Origin: Acidimicrobiaceae bacterium | GTDB taxonomy: Bacteria > Actinomycetota > Acidimicrobiia > Acidimicrobiales > MedAcidi-G1 | Direction of reading: 5' to 3' | NCBI GenBank assembly: GCA_002699725.1 | Contig: PACE01000004.1 | Location: 63,490-79,342, forward strand | Length of the DNA stretch: 15,853 nucleotides | Part shown: positions 13,474 to 15,853 of the stretch, piece after piece | Layout: the number at the start of each line of letters is the position of its first letter | Numbering within the stretch: position 1 is the first letter of the stretch | The notes under the pieces: generated by a model | What the model was told of the DNA's origin: nothing | Database searches by the model: none | The model's input: the letters and a program-made list of their open reading frames with translations, nothing else | Position numbers and translations under genes: made by a program

Positions 13474-15137
13474 GGTCCGAACCCTACGAGCAGCATCGCC
13501 GCAGCATCGACGAGGTCGGCCACGGCGCGAGCTGCATCGGCCTCGGCGGCCTCGACGTCGTCGTCCCGGACCGGCGCGACGACCTCGCCGTAGACCTTGA
13601 GCATGGGTTCTGTGCCGCTGGGTCGCAGGAGCAGGCGGCGGCCGCCCAGGTCGAGCGCCAACAGGTCGGAGGCGGGCAGGCCGGTGCCCGGCAGTGCGTA
13701 GTCGGCGATGGCGAGCACCCTGTGCCCGGCGACTTCGGTCGGGGGCGACGCCCGGAACCCCTCGAGCAGGGCGGCCATGCGTTCGTCGTGGACGCGGACC
13801 GTTCGCAGGGCCGTCCGGTGGACGCCGTGGCGGCGCCAGAGGTCGTGGAGCAGGTCGAGGACCGTTCGGCCCGACGACCTGGCCGTGGCGGCCAGCTCGG
13901 CGAATACCACAGCGGCGGAGATGCCGTCCTTGTCGCGGGTGAGGTCGCCGACGAGATAGCCGAGTGCTTCCTCGTAGCCGAACACGAATCGGGCCGAGGG
14001 GTCGGCCAACCCGGGTCGGACGATCCACTTGAAGCCGGTCAGGGTGTCGGCGTAGCGGACGCCATGGTGGGCGGCCTGGGCGGACAGCAGCCGTGACGAC
14101 ACCAGCGTCGTGACGACCAGGCGGTCGTCGCCCGAACCGCCCGCCAGGACGTGCTCGGCCAGGAGGGCGCCGATCTCGTCGCCGGAGAGCGGTCGCCAGC
14201 CGTCGCTGGTTGGGATGGCCACCGCCAGGCGGTCGGCGTCAGGGTCGTTGGCGAGCACCAGGTCGGCGTCGGTCTCGTCGGCGAGTGCCAGCACGAGGTC
14301 GAGCGCCCCGGGCTCCTCGGGATTCGGAAACTCGACGGTGGGGAAGGCGCCGTCCGGCTCGGCCTGCTCGGCGACCACATGCGGGGAGGCGAACCCGGCC
14401 AGGGTCAGGGTGTCGACCAGGACGTCGCGACCGACGCCGTGCAGCGGTGTGTAGGCGATGACCAGGTCATGGGGCGAGTCGAGCCCGGAGAGTCCCGCTG
14501 CGGCGACGACGTAGGACTCGACGTCGACCGCGGTGCCCCGCTGGATCAACGGGTCGTCGTCATCGGCCAGGTCGTCGTCGGCGGGCAGGCCGTCCCCGCC
14601 GAACTGTTCGTCGATCAGGGCGGAGATCCGGCGGTCGATCGGTGGCACGATCTGCGCACCGTCCGACCAGTAGACCTTGATGCCGTTGTCCGGGCGGGGG
14701 TTGTGGCTGGCGGTCACCATGATCCCGGCCTCGGCCCCGGTCCGGAGCAGCGCGTGGGCGAGGACCGGCGTGGGAATCGGGCCGGGCAGCAGCAGGCTCG
14801 CCACACCGAGGCCGGCCAGCATCCGGGCCGAGTCCTCGGCGAACAGGTCGCTGTGTCGACGGGCGTCGTAGCCGATGGCCACGGTCGGGGCTTTGTGGTC
14901 CGCCAGCAGCGCACGGCCGACCGCTGCCGCCGTCGCCCTGGCCAGCACCCGGTTCATCCGCATCGGGCCGGCGCCCATGGCCCCACGGATCCCGGCGGTG
15001 CCGAACTCGAGGCGCCCGCTGAAGTGCTCGTCGAGGGCCGCTCCGCCCTCGGCGAGGAGTTGCTCGGTCTCGGCGCGGGTCTCCGGGTCGGGATCGACGT
15101 CGAGCCAGCGGCGCGCCGAGGCGGCGGCGTCGCTCAC
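13470..15137 (-). CDS. Alpha-phosphohexomutase family protein, probable phosphopentomutase
   Basis: 555 residues from a GTG, overlapping the upstream phosphorylase stop as GTGA. This is a four-domain phosphosugar mutase with the phosphoserine loop VTASHNP (S144), the Mg loop NDPDADR (298-303), the sugar-binding GYEEALGY (387-394), and the phosphate-binding RPSGTEP (505-511). The WLDVDPDPETR opening and TGFKWI place it in the long PGM2-like/PgcA-like branch rather than the short ManB or GlmM types. Some members of that branch act on ribose- and deoxyribose-1-phosphate. Between a nucleoside phosphorylase and deoC, and with no deoB-type phosphopentomutase visible, conversion of (deoxy)ribose-1-phosphate to the 5-phosphate is the most likely job; phosphoglucomutase or phosphomannomutase activity remains possible. 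Family certain, substrate inferred. Confidence 0.92.
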   Translation of the reverse strand: MSDAAASARRWLDVDPDPETRAETEQLLAEGGAALDEHFSGRLEFGTAGIRGAMGAGPMRMNRVLARATAAAVGRALLADHKAPTVAIGYDARRHSDLFAEDSARMLAGLGVASLLLPGPIPTPVLAHALLRTGAEAGIMVTASHNPRPDNGIKVYWSDGAQIVPPIDRRISALIDEQFGGDGLPADDDLADDDDPLIQRGTAVDVESYVVAAAGLSGLDSPHDLVIAYTPLHGVGRDVLVDTLTLAGFASPHVVAEQAEPDGAFPTVEFPNPEEPGALDLVLALADETDADLVLANDPDADRLAVAIPTSDGWRPLSGDEIGALLAEHVLAGGSGDDRLVVTTLVSSRLLSAQAAHHGVRYADTLTGFKWIVRPGLADPSARFVFGYEEALGYLVGDLTRDKDGISAAVVFAELAATARSSGRTVLDLLHDLWRRHGVHRTALRTVRVHDERMAALLEGFRASPPTEVAGHRVLAIADYALPGTGLPASDLLALDLGGRRLLLRPSGTEPMLKVYGEVVAPVRDDDVEAAEADAARAVADLVDAAAMLLVGFGP

Positions 15138-15853
15138 AGGCGTTCCAGCACCCCGCGCAGGAGGGCCAACATCCGTGGCCCGGCCGCAGCGGCGGCGTCG
15201 AGCACGTCCTCGTGGTCGAGGTTGGCGTCGCCCATCCCGGCGGCGGCGTTGGTGACGAGCGAGATGCCGAGTACCTCGACCCCCAGGTGGCGGGCGGCGA
15301 TGGTCTCGAGGACCGTTGACATGCCGACCAGGTCGGCGCCGAGGCCCGCCATCATGCGGATTTCTGCGGGGGTCTCGAAGGCGCCACCCAGCAGTCCGGC
15401 GTAGACACCCTCGGGGAGCGTCGGGTCGACGTCGAGCGCCAGGGCCCGCAGCCTCGACGAGTAAGCCTCGGTCAGGTCGGTGAAGCGGATGGGCCGGTCG
15501 GGGGGTGGTGCCGGACCGGCCATTGGCGAGGCGCCCGTGAGGTTCAACTGGTCGGCGATGAGGACCGGTTGGCCGACAGGCCAGTCAGGGTTCAGGCCCC
15601 CGGCGGCGTTGGTGAGCACGACCACCTCGCAGCCGGCGGCGATGGCGGTGCGGACGCCGTGGACGACCGTGGCCGTCGAATGCCCCTCATAGAGGTGGAC
15701 CCGTCCGCCGAGCACGAGGGCGTTGGTGTCGCCGACGCGGACCGACAGGGCGCTGTTGCGGTGGCCCAGAACGGTGGGGGCGGGGAAGCCCGGCAGTTCG
15801 TCCAACGGCACGTCGGCGACGATCTCGCCGAGCCCGTCGGCGGCGGCGGCCCA
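15134..15853 (-). CDS. punA: Purine-nucleoside phosphorylase, trimeric type (partial, N-terminus outside window)
   Basis: 239 residues are visible; the frame is open to the right edge, so the first roughly 30 residues (with the glycine-rich phosphate loop) are missing. It phosphorolyses purine (deoxy)nucleosides to base and (deoxy)ribose-1-phosphate. Seen: ELPGFPAPTVLGH, the phosphate-site region GRVHLYEGHS, VVLTNAAGGLNP, the base-binding glutamate in GAFETPAEIR (codon 15374-15376), LVGMSTVLE, and the asparagine in LVTNAAAGM (codon 15248-15250). The Glu/Asn pair is the mark of low-molecular-mass trimeric enzymes, which prefer guanosine and inosine. A GTG at 15811 is internal to the protein, not the start. 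It is the first gene visible of the five-gene coupled operon; anything upstream is outside the window. Confidence 0.94.
   Translation of the reverse strand, partial: WAAAADGLGEIVADVPLDELPGFPAPTVLGHRNSALSVRVGDTNALVLGGRVHLYEGHSTATVVHGVRTAIAAGCEVVVLTNAAGGLNPDWPVGQPVLIADQLNLTGASPMAGPAPPPDRPIRFTDLTEAYSSRLRALALDVDPTLPEGVYAGLLGGAFETPAEIRMMAGLGADLVGMSTVLETIAARHLGVEVLGISLVTNAAAGMGDANLDHEDVLDAAAAAGPRMLALLRGVLERL

Noticed and set aside
12508..13593. 361-codon + strand open frame opposite deoC
   Set aside because: Antisense shadow; no start signal and no recognisable domain.
1..15853. CRISPR array, mobile element, defence system, tRNA or riboswitch
   Set aside because: No regularly spaced direct repeats, transposase or integrase motifs, known defence domains, or cloverleaf-like sequence were seen on reading; the window is mostly conserved metabolism.

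Overview
The window is a gene-dense, GC-rich (roughly two thirds G+C) bacterial chromosome segment. High GC, HemQ-type heme synthesis, a PAC2 protein, an acyl-ACP desaturase of the actinobacterial type, frequent GTG starts and apparently leaderless genes point to an actinobacterium. The style resembles Acidimicrobiia, but that rank is an inference from overall look, not from a marker gene. No rRNA, tRNA, insertion sequence, phage gene or CRISPR array was seen. No stretch longer than about 120 bases lacks a gene.

Left part, + strand (1-5989): the 3' end of groL, closed by a strong UUCG-loop hairpin; fdhD with its own ribosome binding site; then a close-packed group of hemQ (coproheme decarboxylase), larE (sacrificial sulfur transferase), a small receiver-like protein of unknown role, and glnD (PII uridylyltransferase). 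A Nudix hydrolase with its own putative promoter follows. Middle (5986-8440): a PAC2-family protein on the - strand whose stop overlaps the Nudix stop, a divergently transcribed GNAT acetyltransferase, a hairpin, and an acyl-ACP desaturase on the - strand.

Right part (8554-15853): two convergent groups that together make a deoxynucleoside salvage and catabolism locus. The + strand has cytidine deaminase (cdd) and pyrimidine nucleoside phosphorylase (deoA). The - strand, read from the right edge, has purine nucleoside phosphorylase, a phosphohexomutase-family enzyme, deoxyribose-phosphate aldolase (deoC), a full-length aldehyde dehydrogenase, and a shortened aldehyde dehydrogenase homologue without a catalytic half. 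All four junctions in this - strand group are start/stop overlaps (GTGA, GTGA, TGATG, TGATG), so it is almost certainly one translationally coupled operon. The logic reads: nucleoside to (deoxy)ribose-1-phosphate, mutase to the 5-phosphate, DeoC cleavage to glyceraldehyde-3-phosphate plus acetaldehyde, and oxidation of acetaldehyde by the dehydrogenase pair.

The most interesting points are: the dehydrogenase pair, which looks like a two-gene version of the two-domain ALDH16 architecture; the unknown pseudo-receiver between larE and glnD; and a recurring TANNNT box 7-8 bases before the start codon of four genes, two of which share an identical 13-base sequence, indicating leaderless transcription. 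Most of the window is otherwise ordinary housekeeping sequence.
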